Assembly: GCA_963805495.1 (NCBI GenBank)
Contig: CAWDUQ010000004.1
Span: forward strand, 372,001 to 436,000
Reading direction: 5' to 3'
DNA: 64,000 bases
Source of the DNA: DAHUXD01 sp963805495
GTDB lineage: Bacteria > Acidobacteriota > Thermoanaerobaculia > UBA5066 > Gp7-AA6
Shown: positions 17,242 through 28,232 of the stretch, one piece after another
How the letters are laid out: each line of letters begins with the position of its first letter
Position numbering within the stretch: position 1 is the first letter of the stretch
Notes under the pieces: generated by a model
What the model was told of the DNA's origin: nothing
The model's database searches: none
What the model saw: only the letters and a program-made list of their open reading frames with translations
Position numbers and translations under genes: made by a program

Positions 17242-19641
17242 ATGAAAACAGCCGACCCCACCAACCGAGAGTTGGAAAACCTTCCCCTCGTTCCACTGCG
17301 GGACATGGTGGTCTTCCCCCACATGATGCAGCCCTTCGTCGTGGGCCGCGAGTCTTCGATCCGCGCCCTCGAAGCGGCCCTGGCGACTCCGGTCAAGCGG
17401 CTCTTCCTCGCCGCGCAGCGCGACCCCCAGCTCGACGATCCCTCGCCCGAGGACATCTACGAGGTCGGCGTCATCGCGACCGTGGCCCAGTCCCTCAAGC
17501 TCCCCAACGGCCACATCAAGGTGATGGTCGAGGGAGTGCGCCGCGGCCGGATCATGGCCTTCGAGCGGCGCGGGTCGTACCTGGCCGTCGCGGTGGAGCC
17601 CGTCCCGATGAAGGCGGCGGACCCCGAGAGCCTCAAGGACTACATGGGCAAGGTGCTGGCCCTCTTCGAGCAGTACGCGAAGCTGTCGCACCACCTGGCC
17701 TTCGAGGGCCTGGCCGCCTCCCTCAAGATCGACGATCCGGAGCGTTTCGCCGACACGCTCTCGGCGCACCTCGCCGTCGCCACGGCAGACAAGCAGGCGC
17801 TCCTCGAGGCCGAGTCTCCGTATGAGCGTCTCCAGAAGCTCCAGGACCTGCTGGAGGTCGAGATCGACAAGGTCAACATCGACCGCCGGATCAACAACAA
17901 GGTCAAGAAGCAGATGGAGAAGGCCCAGAAGGAGTACTACCTCAACGAGAAGATCAAGGCGATCCACCAGGAGCTCGGACGCAAGGACGACCGGACCGAC
18001 GAGGTCGAGGAGCTCAAGAAGAAGATCGAGTCCTGCGGCATGCCCAAGGAGGTCCGCGAGAAGGCCGACCAGGAGCTGCGGCGTCTCGAGGCGATGCCGC
18101 CGGTTTCGGCCGAGGCCACGGTCTCCCGCAACTACATCGAGTGGCTCGTGGGCGTGCCCTGGAAGAAGGCCTCGAGGGAGTCCAAGGACCTGACCCGGGC
18201 CGAGAAGATCCTGAACGAAGACCACTTCGGCCTCGAGAAGATCAAGGAACGGATCCTCGAGTTCCTGGCGGTCCGCCAGCTCGTCCAGAAGACCAAGGGC
18301 TCCATCATCTGCTTCGTCGGCCCTCCCGGCGTCGGGAAGACCTCGCTCGCCAAGTCGATCGCCCGGTCCCTGAACCGCCCGTTCGTGCGCCTGTCGCTCG
18401 GCGGCGTGCGGGACGAGGCCGAGATCCGGGGCCACCGCCGCACCTACATCGGGGCGTTTCCGGGCCAGATCATCCAGATGATGAAGAAGGCCGGGACGGT
18501 CAACCCGGTCTTCCTGCTCGACGAAGTCGACAAGATGTCCTCGGACTTCCGGGGCGATCCGGCGTCGGCGCTCCTCGAGGTGCTCGACCCCGAGCAGAAC
18601 AGCACGTTCGTCGACCACTACCTCGACGTCGAGTACGACCTTTCGAAGGTCATGTTCATCGCCACGGCCAACATCTCCGATCCCATTCCTCCGGCCCTGA
18701 AGGACCGCATGGAGCAGATCCACCTCTCGGGTTACACGCCCAACGAGAAGGTCGCGATTGCCCGCCAGTTCCTGGTTCCCAAGCAGCGCGAGGCCAACGG
18801 GCTCAAGGAAGGCCAGGTCGAGATGAATGACGACACGATCCTCGCCATCATCGAGAGCCACACCCGCGAGGCGGGCGTGCGCAACCTCGAGCGCGAGATC
18901 GGAGGCGTCTGCCGGAAGGTCGCCCGCCGCATCGTCCAGACGAAGGTCGAGACCCCCATCGCGATCACCCCCGAGAACCTGAAGGAGTTCCTCGGCAAGC
19001 CCCGCTTCCGGAACCGCCGGAAGGGCGAGGTGTCCGAGGTCGGCATCGCGACGGGCCTGGCCTGGACCGAGGCCGGCGGCGAGATCCTGATGACGGAGAC
19101 GAGCCTGCTCAAGGGCAAGGGCAACCTGACCATCACGGGTTCCCTGGGCGACGTCATGCAGGAGTCGGCCCGCGCCGCGGTCTCTTACGTCCGCAGCCGC
19201 GCCGAGATGTACGACGCCGACCCCAACTTCCACGAGAAGTTCGACATCCACATCCACGTGCCCGAAGGCGCGATCCCGAAGGACGGCCCCTCGGCGGGGA
19301 TCACGATGGCGGCTTCCCTGTTCTCGGCTGTCACCAAGATCCCGGTCCTGAAGGACGTCGCCATGACCGGCGAGATCACGCTTCGGGGCAAGGTCCTGCC
19401 GGTCGGCGGGGTCAAGGACAAGCTTCTGGCGGCCTACCGGGCCGGCATCAAGACGATCATCCTCTCGGCCGAGAACGACAAGGACCTGGACGACCTGCCG
19501 GAGGAGATCCGAAGCGAAATGGAGTTCCACCTCGTGCACACCATGGACGAGGTCATCAAGATCGCGATGGAGAGCCCGCGCCTGGCTTCCTCGATCGACC
19601 CCGAGGCCAAGCCCGCCGAGGGGGAGATCGTCGCGAACTGA
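17242..19641 (+). CDS. lon: ATP-dependent protease Lon
   Basis: A 799-residue LonA protease of standard length. The N-terminal substrate-binding LON domain (LPLVPLRDMVVFPHMM), a coiled-coil helical region (about 190-290, with NNKVKKQMEKAQKEYYLNEK), Walker A GPPGVGKT and Walker B VFLLDEVDK are followed by the Ser-Lys protease domain with the PKDGPSAG motif and a downstream Lys. It degrades misfolded and regulatory proteins in the cytoplasm. It lies 73 bases after clpX. An AAAAGGA Shine-Dalgarno-like string is present, slightly far from the ATG. Confidence 0.97.
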   Translation: MKTADPTNRELENLPLVPLRDMVVFPHMMQPFVVGRESSIRALEAALATPVKRLFLAAQRDPQLDDPSPEDIYEVGVIATVAQSLKLPNGHIKVMVEGVRRGRIMAFERRGSYLAVAVEPVPMKAADPESLKDYMGKVLALFEQYAKLSHHLAFEGLAASLKIDDPERFADTLSAHLAVATADKQALLEAESPYERLQKLQDLLEVEIDKVNIDRRINNKVKKQMEKAQKEYYLNEKIKAIHQELGRKDDRTDEVEELKKKIESCGMPKEVREKADQELRRLEAMPPVSAEATVSRNYIEWLVGVPWKKASRESKDLTRAEKILNEDHFGLEKIKERILEFLAVRQLVQKTKGSIICFVGPPGVGKTSLAKSIARSLNRPFVRLSLGGVRDEAEIRGHRRTYIGAFPGQIIQMMKKAGTVNPVFLLDEVDKMSSDFRGDPASALLEVLDPEQNSTFVDHYLDVEYDLSKVMFIATANISDPIPPALKDRMEQIHLSGYTPNEKVAIARQFLVPKQREANGLKEGQVEMNDDTILAIIESHTREAGVRNLEREIGGVCRKVARRIVQTKVETPIAITPENLKEFLGKPRFRNRRKGEVSEVGIATGLAWTEAGGEILMTETSLLKGKGNLTITGSLGDVMQESARAAVSYVRSRAEMYDADPNFHEKFDIHIHVPEGAIPKDGPSAGITMAASLFSAVTKIPVLKDVAMTGEITLRGKVLPVGGVKDKLLAAYRAGIKTIILSAENDKDLDDLPEEIRSEMEFHLVHTMDEVIKIAMESPRLASSIDPEAKPAEGEIVAN

Positions 19642-19669
19642 GGTTCCCGCTGGAAGGGTCTTTTTGATC

Positions 19670-19675
19670 TAGAAT
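19670..19675 (+). promoter_or_regulatory. -10-like TAGAAT in the rho leader
   Basis: TAGAAT lies in the 143-base gap between lon and rho. Transcription from it would give a leader of about 100 bases, long enough for the attenuation by Rho itself that is known for other rho genes. The -35 is weak. Confidence 0.4.
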
Positions 19676-19784
19676 CGCTGCACCGGGCCCGACCGGGCTC
19701 CCCCCGGCTCCGAAGCCCCCCGTACCCGCTCCCGTGACTTCGCGGCGGTTTCCGCCGATTTCAAAACAGCAAGAGGACACACAG

Positions 19785-21140
19785 ATGGCCAGAAGAAAAG
19801 GCACCAACGAGTCCGACGTCGAGACGCTCGAAGCGCCTCCGGAAGGGCTGCCGGACACGACCGGCGAGGAGGTCGCCGTCGAGCCCGGAGACACACTGGA
19901 CATCCGGGCGCTCCACGAGATCAAGATCCCGCAGCTTCTCAAGATCGCCAAGGACCTCGAGGTCGAGAACGCCACCGGGATGCGCAAGCAGGACCTCATC
20001 TTCAAGATCCTGCAGGCGCAGACCGAGAAGAAGGGCCTGATCTTCTCGGAGGGCGTCCTCGAGTGCCTGCCCGACGGCTTCGGGTTCCTGCGCGCCCCGG
20101 AGTACAACTACCTGCCCGGGCCCGACGACATCTACGTGTCGCCCTCGCAGATCCGCAAGTTCGACCTGCGCACCGGCGACACGGTCTCCGGCCAGATCCG
20201 CCCGCCGAAGGAAGGGGAGCGTTATTTCGCCCTGATCAAGGTCGAAGCGGTCAACTTCGAGCACCCCGACGTCGCGCGTGAGAAGATCTTCTTCGACAAC
20301 CTGACGCCCCTGTACCCGGAGGGCCGGATCCGGCTCGAGACGGCCAACATGACGTCCCGCGTGCTCGACCTCGTGGCTCCCGTGGGCAAGGGCCAACGCG
20401 GGTTGATCGTCGCGGCGCCCCGCACCGGCAAGACGATGGTCCTGCAGGCGCTCGCGAACTCCATCTCGACGAACCACCCCGAGATCACGCTCATCGTCCT
20501 CCTGATCGACGAGCGGCCCGAGGAGGTCACGGACATGCAGCGCTCCGTCAAGGGCGAGGTCATCTCCTCGACTTTCGACGAGCCGGCGGCCCGCCACGTG
20601 CAGGTCGCCGAGATGGTCATCGAGAAAGCCAAGCGCCTCGTCGAACACAAGCGCGACGTCGTGATCCTGCTCGACTCGATCACGCGTCTCGCCCGCGCGT
20701 ACAACGCGATCGTGCCGCCGTCCGGCAAGGTCCTGTCGGGAGGCGTCGACTCCAACGCCCTGCAGCGCCCCAAGCGCTTCTTCGGCGCCGCGCGCAACGT
20801 CGAGGAGGGGGGGTCGCTCACCATCATGGCGACCGCGCTCATCGACACGGGGTCGCGCATGGACGACGTCATCTTCGAGGAGTTCAAGGGCACCGGCAAC
20901 ATGGAGGTCCACCTCGACCGCAAGCTCGTCGACAAGCGCGTGTTCCCGGCGATCGACATCAACAAGTCGGGCACCCGCAAGGAAGAGCTCCTGATGGACA
21001 AGCAGGAGCTCAACCGGGTGTGGGTCCTTCGGAAGGTCTTGAACCCGCTCTCGACCGTCGAGGCCATGGAGCTCTTGACCGAGAAGCTCGACAAGACCAA
21101 GACCAACGCGGAGTTCCTGAGCCTGATGCAGCAGGGGTGA
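19785..21140 (+). CDS. rho: Transcription termination factor Rho
   Basis: A 451-residue RNA-dependent ATPase/helicase. The N-terminal Rho-N helical domain (LHEIKIPQLLKIAKDL) and cold-shock RNA-binding domain (LPDGFGFLR, YVSPSQIRKFDLRTGD) precede the ATPase domain, with P-loop APRTGKT, Walker B VVILLDSITRLARAYN and Q- and R-loop regions. The ATG at 19785 is chosen because AGAGGA lies about 9 bases upstream; a frame-open ATG at 19734 would add an unlikely extension. Gene end is followed 47 bases later by mqnA. Confidence 0.96.
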   Translation: MARRKGTNESDVETLEAPPEGLPDTTGEEVAVEPGDTLDIRALHEIKIPQLLKIAKDLEVENATGMRKQDLIFKILQAQTEKKGLIFSEGVLECLPDGFGFLRAPEYNYLPGPDDIYVSPSQIRKFDLRTGDTVSGQIRPPKEGERYFALIKVEAVNFEHPDVAREKIFFDNLTPLYPEGRIRLETANMTSRVLDLVAPVGKGQRGLIVAAPRTGKTMVLQALANSISTNHPEITLIVLLIDERPEEVTDMQRSVKGEVISSTFDEPAARHVQVAEMVIEKAKRLVEHKRDVVILLDSITRLARAYNAIVPPSGKVLSGGVDSNALQRPKRFFGAARNVEEGGSLTIMATALIDTGSRMDDVIFEEFKGTGNMEVHLDRKLVDKRVFPAIDINKSGTRKEELLMDKQELNRVWVLRKVLNPLSTVEAMELLTEKLDKTKTNAEFLSLMQQG

Positions 21141-21187
21141 CCGCGCCGCCGCCGACGAGCGACGGCGGAGACTCGAAGGGGAGACCG

Positions 21188-21958
21188 GTGCTGCGAATCT
21201 CGGTCGTCGACTTCCTGAACGCCCGGCCGTTGACGTGGGGCCTGCTCCACGACCCGCCGCCGGGCATTTCCGTGTCCCGGGACGTTCCTTCGGTTTGCGC
21301 CGCCCGGCTGGCCTCGGGGGAGGCCGACGTCGGCCTGATCCCCTCGATCGAGTACCAGCGGATCCCGGGACTGAAAGTCGTTCCGGGGCTCGGCATCGCG
21401 GCTTCGTCCGAAGTCCGGTCGGTTCTTCTCGTTTCGGACGTCTCGCGCGAGAAGATCGGGTCGGTCGCCCTCGATCCGGCGTCGCGCACGTCGGCGGCGC
21501 TGACGCGGATCCTGCTGAAGAGGGTCTATGGCCTGGCGCCCGAGTATGCCGAGACGGGGGATGACGGGCGGCCGGCGGATGCACGGCTCATCATCGGCGA
21601 CCCCGCCCTGAAGGCCCGGCTCAACGGCCACGTCGTCCTCGACCTCGCCGCCGAATGGAGGGCCTTTTCGGGGCACCCGTTCGTCTTCGCTTTCTGGGCC
21701 GCCCGCGAGGACGCCGCGACCCCCGGGCTCTCGGCGATGCTCCGCCGTTCGTACGAGGCCGGGATGGCCGCGTTCGCGGCGATGGTCGAGGAGGAGGCGT
21801 CCGCCTCGGGCCTCTCCGCCCCCGTGATCGAGGACTACCTGCGCCACGCGCTCCACTACGAGCTCGATGCCGGCGATCTCGAGGGCCTCGGCCTCTACTA
21901 CCGGCTGGCCGCCGAGGACGGCCTGATCCCGCGGGCGCGGCCCCTCGCCTTCATCTGA
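21188..21958 (+). CDS. mqnA: Chorismate dehydratase, menaquinone biosynthesis via futalosine
   Basis: A 256-residue periplasmic-binding-protein-fold enzyme that converts chorismate to 3-enolpyruvylbenzoate, the first step of the futalosine route to menaquinone. Visible MqnA features are the start VLRISVVDFLNARPL, LIPSIEYQRI and the SxxSxVRSVLLVS strand. I chose the GTG at 21188, preceded by AAGGGGAG; an in-frame GTG at 21137, overlapping the rho stop, would add 17 Ser/Pro-rich residues. mqnC lies 7.5 kb downstream beyond the arg operon, which supports a futalosine-type quinone pathway. Confidence 0.9.
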   Translation: MLRISVVDFLNARPLTWGLLHDPPPGISVSRDVPSVCAARLASGEADVGLIPSIEYQRIPGLKVVPGLGIAASSEVRSVLLVSDVSREKIGSVALDPASRTSAALTRILLKRVYGLAPEYAETGDDGRPADARLIIGDPALKARLNGHVVLDLAAEWRAFSGHPFVFAFWAAREDAATPGLSAMLRRSYEAGMAAFAAMVEEEASASGLSAPVIEDYLRHALHYELDAGDLEGLGLYYRLAAEDGLIPRARPLAFI

Positions 21959-21998
21959 GCGGGTCCGCCGCCGGCGTTCTCACCGCCCGGGAACGGGG

Positions 21999-22027
21999 TT
22001 GACTTGCGCCCGGGCATGGATCATTAT
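21999..22027 (+). promoter_or_regulatory. Promoter of the arg operon
   Basis: TTGACT, a 17-base spacer, then CATTAT ending 8 bases before the argR ATG. Transcription would begin near 22034, so the message is leaderless or nearly so, and no Shine-Dalgarno sequence is present. The -10 box lies inside ARG box 1. Confidence 0.7.
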
Positions 22028-22050
22028 TCGTTGCGATGAATGAAAATTCC
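22017..22050 (+). promoter_or_regulatory. Two tandem ARG boxes (ArgR operator)
   Basis: Box 1 at 22017-22030 reads TGGAT-CATT-ATTCG and box 2 at 22037-22050 reads TGAAT-GAAA-ATTCC. Against the known core TGAAT-N4-ATTCA they match 8 and 9 of 10 positions. The centres are 20 bases apart, i.e. two 18-base boxes separated by 2. Box 1 covers the promoter -10, and box 2 begins within the ATG of argR. Binding of arginine-loaded ArgR hexamers here would block transcription, giving autoregulation of the whole operon. Confidence 0.7.
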
Positions 22051-22593
22051 GGAGTCGCGCTCCGCCGGCGAGAGGCGATACGGCGCCTCCTGGGCGAGCG
22101 GACGGTCCGGTCGCAGGGCGAGTTGCGGCGCCTGTTGAAGGCCGAGGGCCTCGACGCGGCCCAGCCGACCCTCTCGCGCGACATTCACGAGCTCGGCCTC
22201 GTCAAGGGCGCCGATGGCTACCGCGTCCCGGAAGGCTCCGCCGGGCCCGCGCCCGGCGCTCCGGAGCCCTCGGTGGCCGGGCGGCGTCTCGAAAAGCTTC
22301 AGCGGCTCATGCGCCAGTACGTCCTGGCCGTGGAGCCGGCCGGGACGCTCGTGGTTCTGCGCACGCCCCCGGCGGAGGCGCAGCCGGTCGCCCTGGCTCT
22401 CGATGCCGCCTCGCCCGAAGGCGTCATCGGGACGATCGCCGGAGACGACACCATCTTCCTCGCCGCGCGCTCGGAGGCCGAGGCCCGCGCGCTCGCCGGG
22501 AGACTGCGCGACACGCTTCGACCGGCGGGCGCGGTCCGACCCGCCCGATTCACGTCCCGGCGCCGGCCCGCGCCGGCGCGCCGCCGCGCCTAG
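22036..22593 (+). CDS. argR: Arginine repressor
   Basis: A 185-residue regulator, slightly longer than the usual 150-170 because of an Arg/Ala/Pro-rich tail. The N-terminal winged helix contains the recognition region with QPTLSRDIHELGLVK. The C-terminal arginine-binding, oligomerisation domain carries the hallmark GTIAGDDTIFLAA. It senses arginine and represses biosynthesis. It is the first gene of the arg operon and overlaps its own operator. argC follows after 25 bases. Confidence 0.95.
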   Translation: MNENSGVALRRREAIRRLLGERTVRSQGELRRLLKAEGLDAAQPTLSRDIHELGLVKGADGYRVPEGSAGPAPGAPEPSVAGRRLEKLQRLMRQYVLAVEPAGTLVVLRTPPAEAQPVALALDAASPEGVIGTIAGDDTIFLAARSEAEARALAGRLRDTLRPAGAVRPARFTSRRRPAPARRRA

Positions 22594-22618
22594 GCGCGGT
22601 GAGGCCCGTTTTCTCGCC

Positions 22619-23659
22619 ATGAACTCGAACGCCTTGCCATCCGTCTCCGTCGTGGGCGCCACCGGCTATGCCGGCGCCGAGCTCGTCGCCCTGCTCGCGC
22701 GGCACGGCGGCGTGTCGCTCGGGCCCCTCTACTCGGGCCCGGGAGGAGCGCACGTTCCGTTTTCCCGGATTCACCGGAGCCTCGCCGGCCGGTCCGGCCC
22801 CGACGCCGGCCCCCTCGACGTCGACGCGCTGCTCGAGGCCGATCCCGACGCGGTCTTCCTCGCGACGCCCAACGAGGTGTCGGCGGAGCTCGCTCCGCTG
22901 CTTCTCGACTGGGACCCGGAGCTGCGAATCATCGACCTGTCCGGCGCCTTCCGGCTGGACCGGGCCGAGGCCTACCCGGCCTGGTACGGATTCCCGCATC
23001 CGCGCCCGGAGCTGCTCGCGGAGGCGGTCTACGGGCTGACGGAATGGATGGAAGCGCCGGCCGGCCGGACACGGCTCGTCGCCAACCCCGGCTGCTATCC
23101 GACGTCGGTGCTTCTCGCGCTCAAGCCGATCGCCGCGCTCCTCGACCCGACGCAGGCGGTCGTGTGCGACTGCAAGAGCGGGTCGTCCGGAGCGGGCCGG
23201 CGGAGCGACCTCGCGCTCTCCTTCTCGGAGGTCGCCGGAAACCTTCGCGCCTACGGCGCCGGGACCCACCGCCACGAGCCCGAAATGCGCCAGCAGCTCG
23301 GACTGGCCGAGGGCGCGCCATTCGTGTTCGTGCCGCACCTGCTGCCGGCGGTGCGGGGAATCCTCTCGACGATGCACGTCGGCTTCGCGCGGCCGGTGGA
23401 TGCCGAGGAGCTGGGTCGGCTCTACGCCGATGCCTACGGTGCATCGCCGCTGGTGGACGTCTGGCCCGCCGGAACGCTGCCCGACCTGAACGCCGTCGTC
23501 GGCACGCCGCGCGCGGCCATCGGTTTCACCCTGCTCGGGGACGGGCGGCGGGCGGTCGTCGTCTGCGTCATCGACAACCTCCTCAAGGGCGCCGCCTCGC
23601 AGGCCGTGCAGAACTTCAACCTCCTTTTCGGCCGGGGCGAGGCGGAGGGCCTGTCGTGA
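22619..23659 (+). CDS. argC: N-acetyl-gamma-glutamyl-phosphate reductase
   Basis: A 346-residue NADPH-dependent reductase for the third step of arginine synthesis, producing N-acetylglutamate semialdehyde. The Rossmann glycine motif GATGYAGAEL (residues 13-22) is the NADP site, and the catalytic nucleophile is C159 in VANPGCYPTS. Length is typical. The frame is open far upstream, but the ATG at 22619 gives the proper N-terminus (SVSVVGATGY). The stop overlaps the argB GTG by 4 bases. Confidence 0.96.
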   Translation: MNSNALPSVSVVGATGYAGAELVALLARHGGVSLGPLYSGPGGAHVPFSRIHRSLAGRSGPDAGPLDVDALLEADPDAVFLATPNEVSAELAPLLLDWDPELRIIDLSGAFRLDRAEAYPAWYGFPHPRPELLAEAVYGLTEWMEAPAGRTRLVANPGCYPTSVLLALKPIAALLDPTQAVVCDCKSGSSGAGRRSDLALSFSEVAGNLRAYGAGTHRHEPEMRQQLGLAEGAPFVFVPHLLPAVRGILSTMHVGFARPVDAEELGRLYADAYGASPLVDVWPAGTLPDLNAVVGTPRAAIGFTLLGDGRRAVVVCVIDNLLKGAASQAVQNFNLLFGRGEAEGLS

Positions 23660-24444
23660 CGCCGACCGAGGCGCCCGTCGTCGTGAAGCTCGGGGGGAGC
23701 CTCCTCGAAGATCGCGGCGCGCGGGAGACCGTTCTCTCGGCCGTCGCCGCAAGCGCGCGCCGCGGCGACGCCGTCGTGCTCGTGCACGGCGGCGGACGGC
23801 GCATCGATGCGGCCCTGTCGGTGCGGGGCATCCCCCGGCGCACGCACCAGGGGCTGCGCGTGACGGACGGGCCGACGCTCGCCGTGGTCGTCGACGTCCT
23901 CCGGGCGGTCAACCGCGGCCTCGCCGAGGATCTGACGGACCGGGGAGCGGCCGCTTCGGGCTTCGCGGGCTTCGACGCCGGGGCCGTGCGGGCCGACGTG
24001 CACCCACCGCTCGCCGGAGTCGACCTCGGGCGGGTGGGCGTGGTGACGAGCGTCGACCGCCGGGTCTTCGACGCGATGCGGTCGGCGGGCCTCCTGCCGG
24101 TCCTCGCGCCGCTGGCGGCGGGGCCCGACGGAACCCCCCTCAACGTCAACGCCGACGCCGTGGCGGCGGCCGTGGCCGCGGCCCTCGGCGCGCGGCGTCT
24201 GATCTTCCTGACCGACGTCGAAGGCGTCTCGGATGCGTTCGGACGGCGGATCGAGGACCTCGATCCGGAGGCCGCGCGGCGGCTGCTCCAGAGCCCGGCG
24301 GTTTCGGGAGGCATGCGGCCGAAGCTCGAGGCCTGCCTCGACGCCGCGGCGGCCGGGGTCGCCGAGGTCGTGATCGCGGGGCCGGAGCGCCAGGCGGAGG
24401 CCCTCGCGGGCGGACGGGGGGGGACGCATGTCGCCGTCGCCTGA
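23656..24444 (+). CDS. argB: Acetylglutamate kinase
   Basis: A 262-residue amino-acid kinase that phosphorylates N-acetylglutamate with ATP. Motifs are VVKLGGSLL near the N-terminus (ATP-phosphate loop), VHGGGRRID (substrate loop), LNVNADAVAAAVAAALGA and LTDVEGVSD. The GTG start overlaps the argC stop by 4 bases (GTGA). Catalytic Lys residues are present at the N-terminus and in GGMRPKLEAC near the C-terminus. The arginine-inhibited forms carry an extra N-terminal helix; this one starts close to the kinase fold, so feedback control by arginine is uncertain. The 3' end overlaps argD by 17 bases. Confidence 0.95.
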   Translation: MTPTEAPVVVKLGGSLLEDRGARETVLSAVAASARRGDAVVLVHGGGRRIDAALSVRGIPRRTHQGLRVTDGPTLAVVVDVLRAVNRGLAEDLTDRGAAASGFAGFDAGAVRADVHPPLAGVDLGRVGVVTSVDRRVFDAMRSAGLLPVLAPLAAGPDGTPLNVNADAVAAAVAAALGARRLIFLTDVEGVSDAFGRRIEDLDPEAARRLLQSPAVSGGMRPKLEACLDAAAAGVAEVVIAGPERQAEALAGGRGGTHVAVA

Positions 24445-25623
24445 GTCCTGCGAGGCGGTGGAGGCCCGCGACGCGGCGAGCGTTGCGCGGACGTATGCCC
24501 GCTCCCGTTTTCATCCCCGCGCGGGCCGCGGGGCGCGGATTCTCGACGCGGACGGCCGCGAGTACTGGGACCTGCTCGCCGGGATCGCGGTCAGCGCGCT
24601 CGGGCACCACCACCCGCGCCTTCGCCGGGCGCTGCGGGAGGCCGCCACCGGCGTCTGGCACGTGTCGAACCTCTTCTACCATCCGGCGCAGGGCCGGCTG
24701 GCCGAGCGCCTGACGCGAGCCTCGGGCCTTTCCCGGGCCTTCTTCTGCAACAGCGGCACGGAGGCGAACGAGGCGGCTCTCAAGTTCGCGCGGTTGCGCC
24801 GGCCGGGCCGCGACGAAGTCGTGGCGCTCGAGGAGAGCTTTCACGGGCGCACCCTGGGCGCTCTCTCGGTGACGGGCCACGCCCCGTATCGCGAACCGTT
24901 CGAGCCGCTGCTGCCGGGCGCGCGGTTCGTCCGGCCGAACGACGCGGCGGCTCTCGACGCCGCGGTGACGGAGCGGACTTCCGCGATTCTGCTCGAACCG
25001 GTCATGGGAGAAGCCGGGATCATCCCGCTCGACGACGCTTACCTGCGCGCGGCGCGCGCCGCGGCGGATCGGTCCGGTGCGACTCTCGTCTTCGACGAGA
25101 TCCAGTGCGGTCTCGGGCGCACCGGCACGCTCTTCGCGTTCGAGCGCTCGGGTGTGCGCCCGGACGTCGTGACCCTGGCCAAGCCCCTGGGCGGAGGACT
25201 TCCCCTGGGAGCCGTGCTCCTCGGACGGTCCTTCGACGACGTCCTCGCTCCCGGCCAGCACGGCTCCACCTTCGGCGGTAACCCGCTCGCCTGCGCCCTC
25301 GGCCTCGCGTTTCTCGACGAGATCGACGCGTCCGGCCTGCTCGACCGGGTCGCGCGCATGGGCGACTGGTTCGAAGCGCGGCTGGCGGCGCTCGCCCGCC
25401 GCAATCCGGCCGTCGTCGCGATTCGGGGCCGGGGCCTGATGTGGGGCCTCGAGCTCGATCGCGAGGCCGGTCCCGTCGCCCGGCGCCTGCTGGCGGAGGG
25501 CTTCGTCGTCGGCACGGCACGTCAGTCCGTCCTGCGCCTCCTGCCTCCTTACGTCGTGCCACGGTCCGCCCTGGCGCAATTCATCCGCGTCCTCGACGCC
25601 GTTCTGAAGGAGCCGATTTCCGC

Positions 25624-25627
<4 letters not shown>
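24428..25627 (+). CDS. argD: Acetylornithine aminotransferase
   Basis: A 399-residue class III PLP aminotransferase that converts N-acetylglutamate semialdehyde to N-acetylornithine using glutamate. The PLP Lys is K252 in TLAKPLGGGLP. The FCNSGTEANEAALK and FDEIQCGLGRTG signatures fix the family, and the latter is characteristic of ArgD-type enzymes. The start, 17 bases inside argB, gives the standard N-terminus (RTYARSRF). The enzyme may also serve as succinyldiaminopimelate aminotransferase in lysine synthesis, as in some relatives. The stop overlaps the argG start (ATGA). Confidence 0.94.
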
Positions 25628-26858
<1,231 letters not shown>

Positions 26859-26862
<4 letters not shown>

Positions 26863-28232
26863 CCGTCCGGCGGGACCTCTGGGGCTCGCGCTTCCGGGAG
26901 AGGCCGTCGGCCGCGTTGTCGCGGCTCAACGACTCCCTCCCGGTCGACCGCGCGCTGCTTTCCGAAGACGTCGAAGGCTCGATCGCCTGGGCCCGGTCCC
27001 TGGGACGGGCCGGGGTTCTCGAGCCCGCCGAGGTTCGCCGGCTCACGCGCGCCCTGAAGACCATCGGTCGGGAGGAGGCGCCGGCCGACGGCCACGAGGA
27101 CGTCCACTCGTTCGTGGAAGCGAGGCTGGCGCGCCGCGTGGGTGCGCTGGCCGGCCGCCTCCACACGGGCCGTTCGCGCAACGATCAGGTCGCCGTGGAC
27201 CTCCGGCTCTACCTGCGCCGGGCCTTTTCCGAGGCGCACGCGGGCGTCCTGGAGATCGCGAACGCTCTGGTGTCCCGGGCCGCGGACGAGTCGGGCACGC
27301 CGATGCCGGGGTACACGCACCTGCGCCGCGCCGAGCCGGTCACCTTCGGCCACTGGTGCCTCGCGTACGTCGAGATGCTGCTGCGCGACGCCGCGCGGCT
27401 GGAGGCCGCCGCGGCGTTGTCCGACGAGTGCCCGCTCGGGTCCGGCGCGTTGTCGGGAAGCCCGGTCCGGGTCGATCGGGCCGCGCTGGCGAGGGACCTC
27501 GGCTTCGCACGTCCGACGGCCAATTCGCTCGACGCCGTCTCCGACCGGGATGCGGCCGCGGACTACCTGTACGCGGGGGCGCTGCTGCTCTCGCACCTGT
27601 CGCGCCTGGCCGAGGACGTCGTCTTCTTCGCCTCCGACGACGTCCGGTTCCTTTCGCTTCCGGACCGGCTGTCGACCGGCTCCTCGAGGATGCCCCACAA
27701 GCGCAACCCGGACCTGCTCGAGCTCCTTCGCGGCCACGCGGCCCGCGCGGCCGGCGACGTGGCCGGGTTCCTCGCCGTGCTCAAGGGACTTCCGCTCGCC
27801 TACAACAAGGACCTGCAGCTCGACAAGGAGCCGGTGTTCCGCCTGCGGGCGACTCTTTCCGCCGCGCTCCCGGCGGCCGCCGAGCTCGTCCGGGGCCTGG
27901 CGGTCGACCGTCCGAGAATGCGGGCGGCGGCCGCCGACGAACGCTTCCTCGCGACCGAGCTCGCCGACGCGCTCGCCGCGCGCGGCGTGTCGTTCCGGCG
28001 CGCCCACGCGATCGTCGGGCGCCAGGTCGCGCGGGCCGAAAGCGCCGGGACGACGCTCGTCGGTCTCGGGCCGTCGGGCGGGATTTCGGCCGCGGACCTG
28101 CGCGCTCTCGACCTCGGCCGCGCCCTGGCGCGGCGGAGCGTCTTCGGGGGCACGGCGCCGGGCAACGTGGCTCGGGCGGCGGCGGCGGCGCGGCGACGGA
28201 TCCGGGCCCGCCGCGCGGGGAAGAAGCCATGA
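26859..28232 (+). CDS. argH: Argininosuccinate lyase
   Basis: A 457-residue fumarase/aspartase-superfamily lyase that releases arginine and fumarate. The C3-loop signature GSSRMPHKRNPD lies around residue 272. HTGRSRNDQVAVDLR and PGYTHLRRAEPVTFGHW are ArgH-specific blocks carrying the catalytic His and Ser/Lys residues. The GTG start overlaps the argG stop by 4 bases; the frame is open far upstream inside argG, which is not coding. It ends overlapping argJ (ATGA). Confidence 0.96.
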
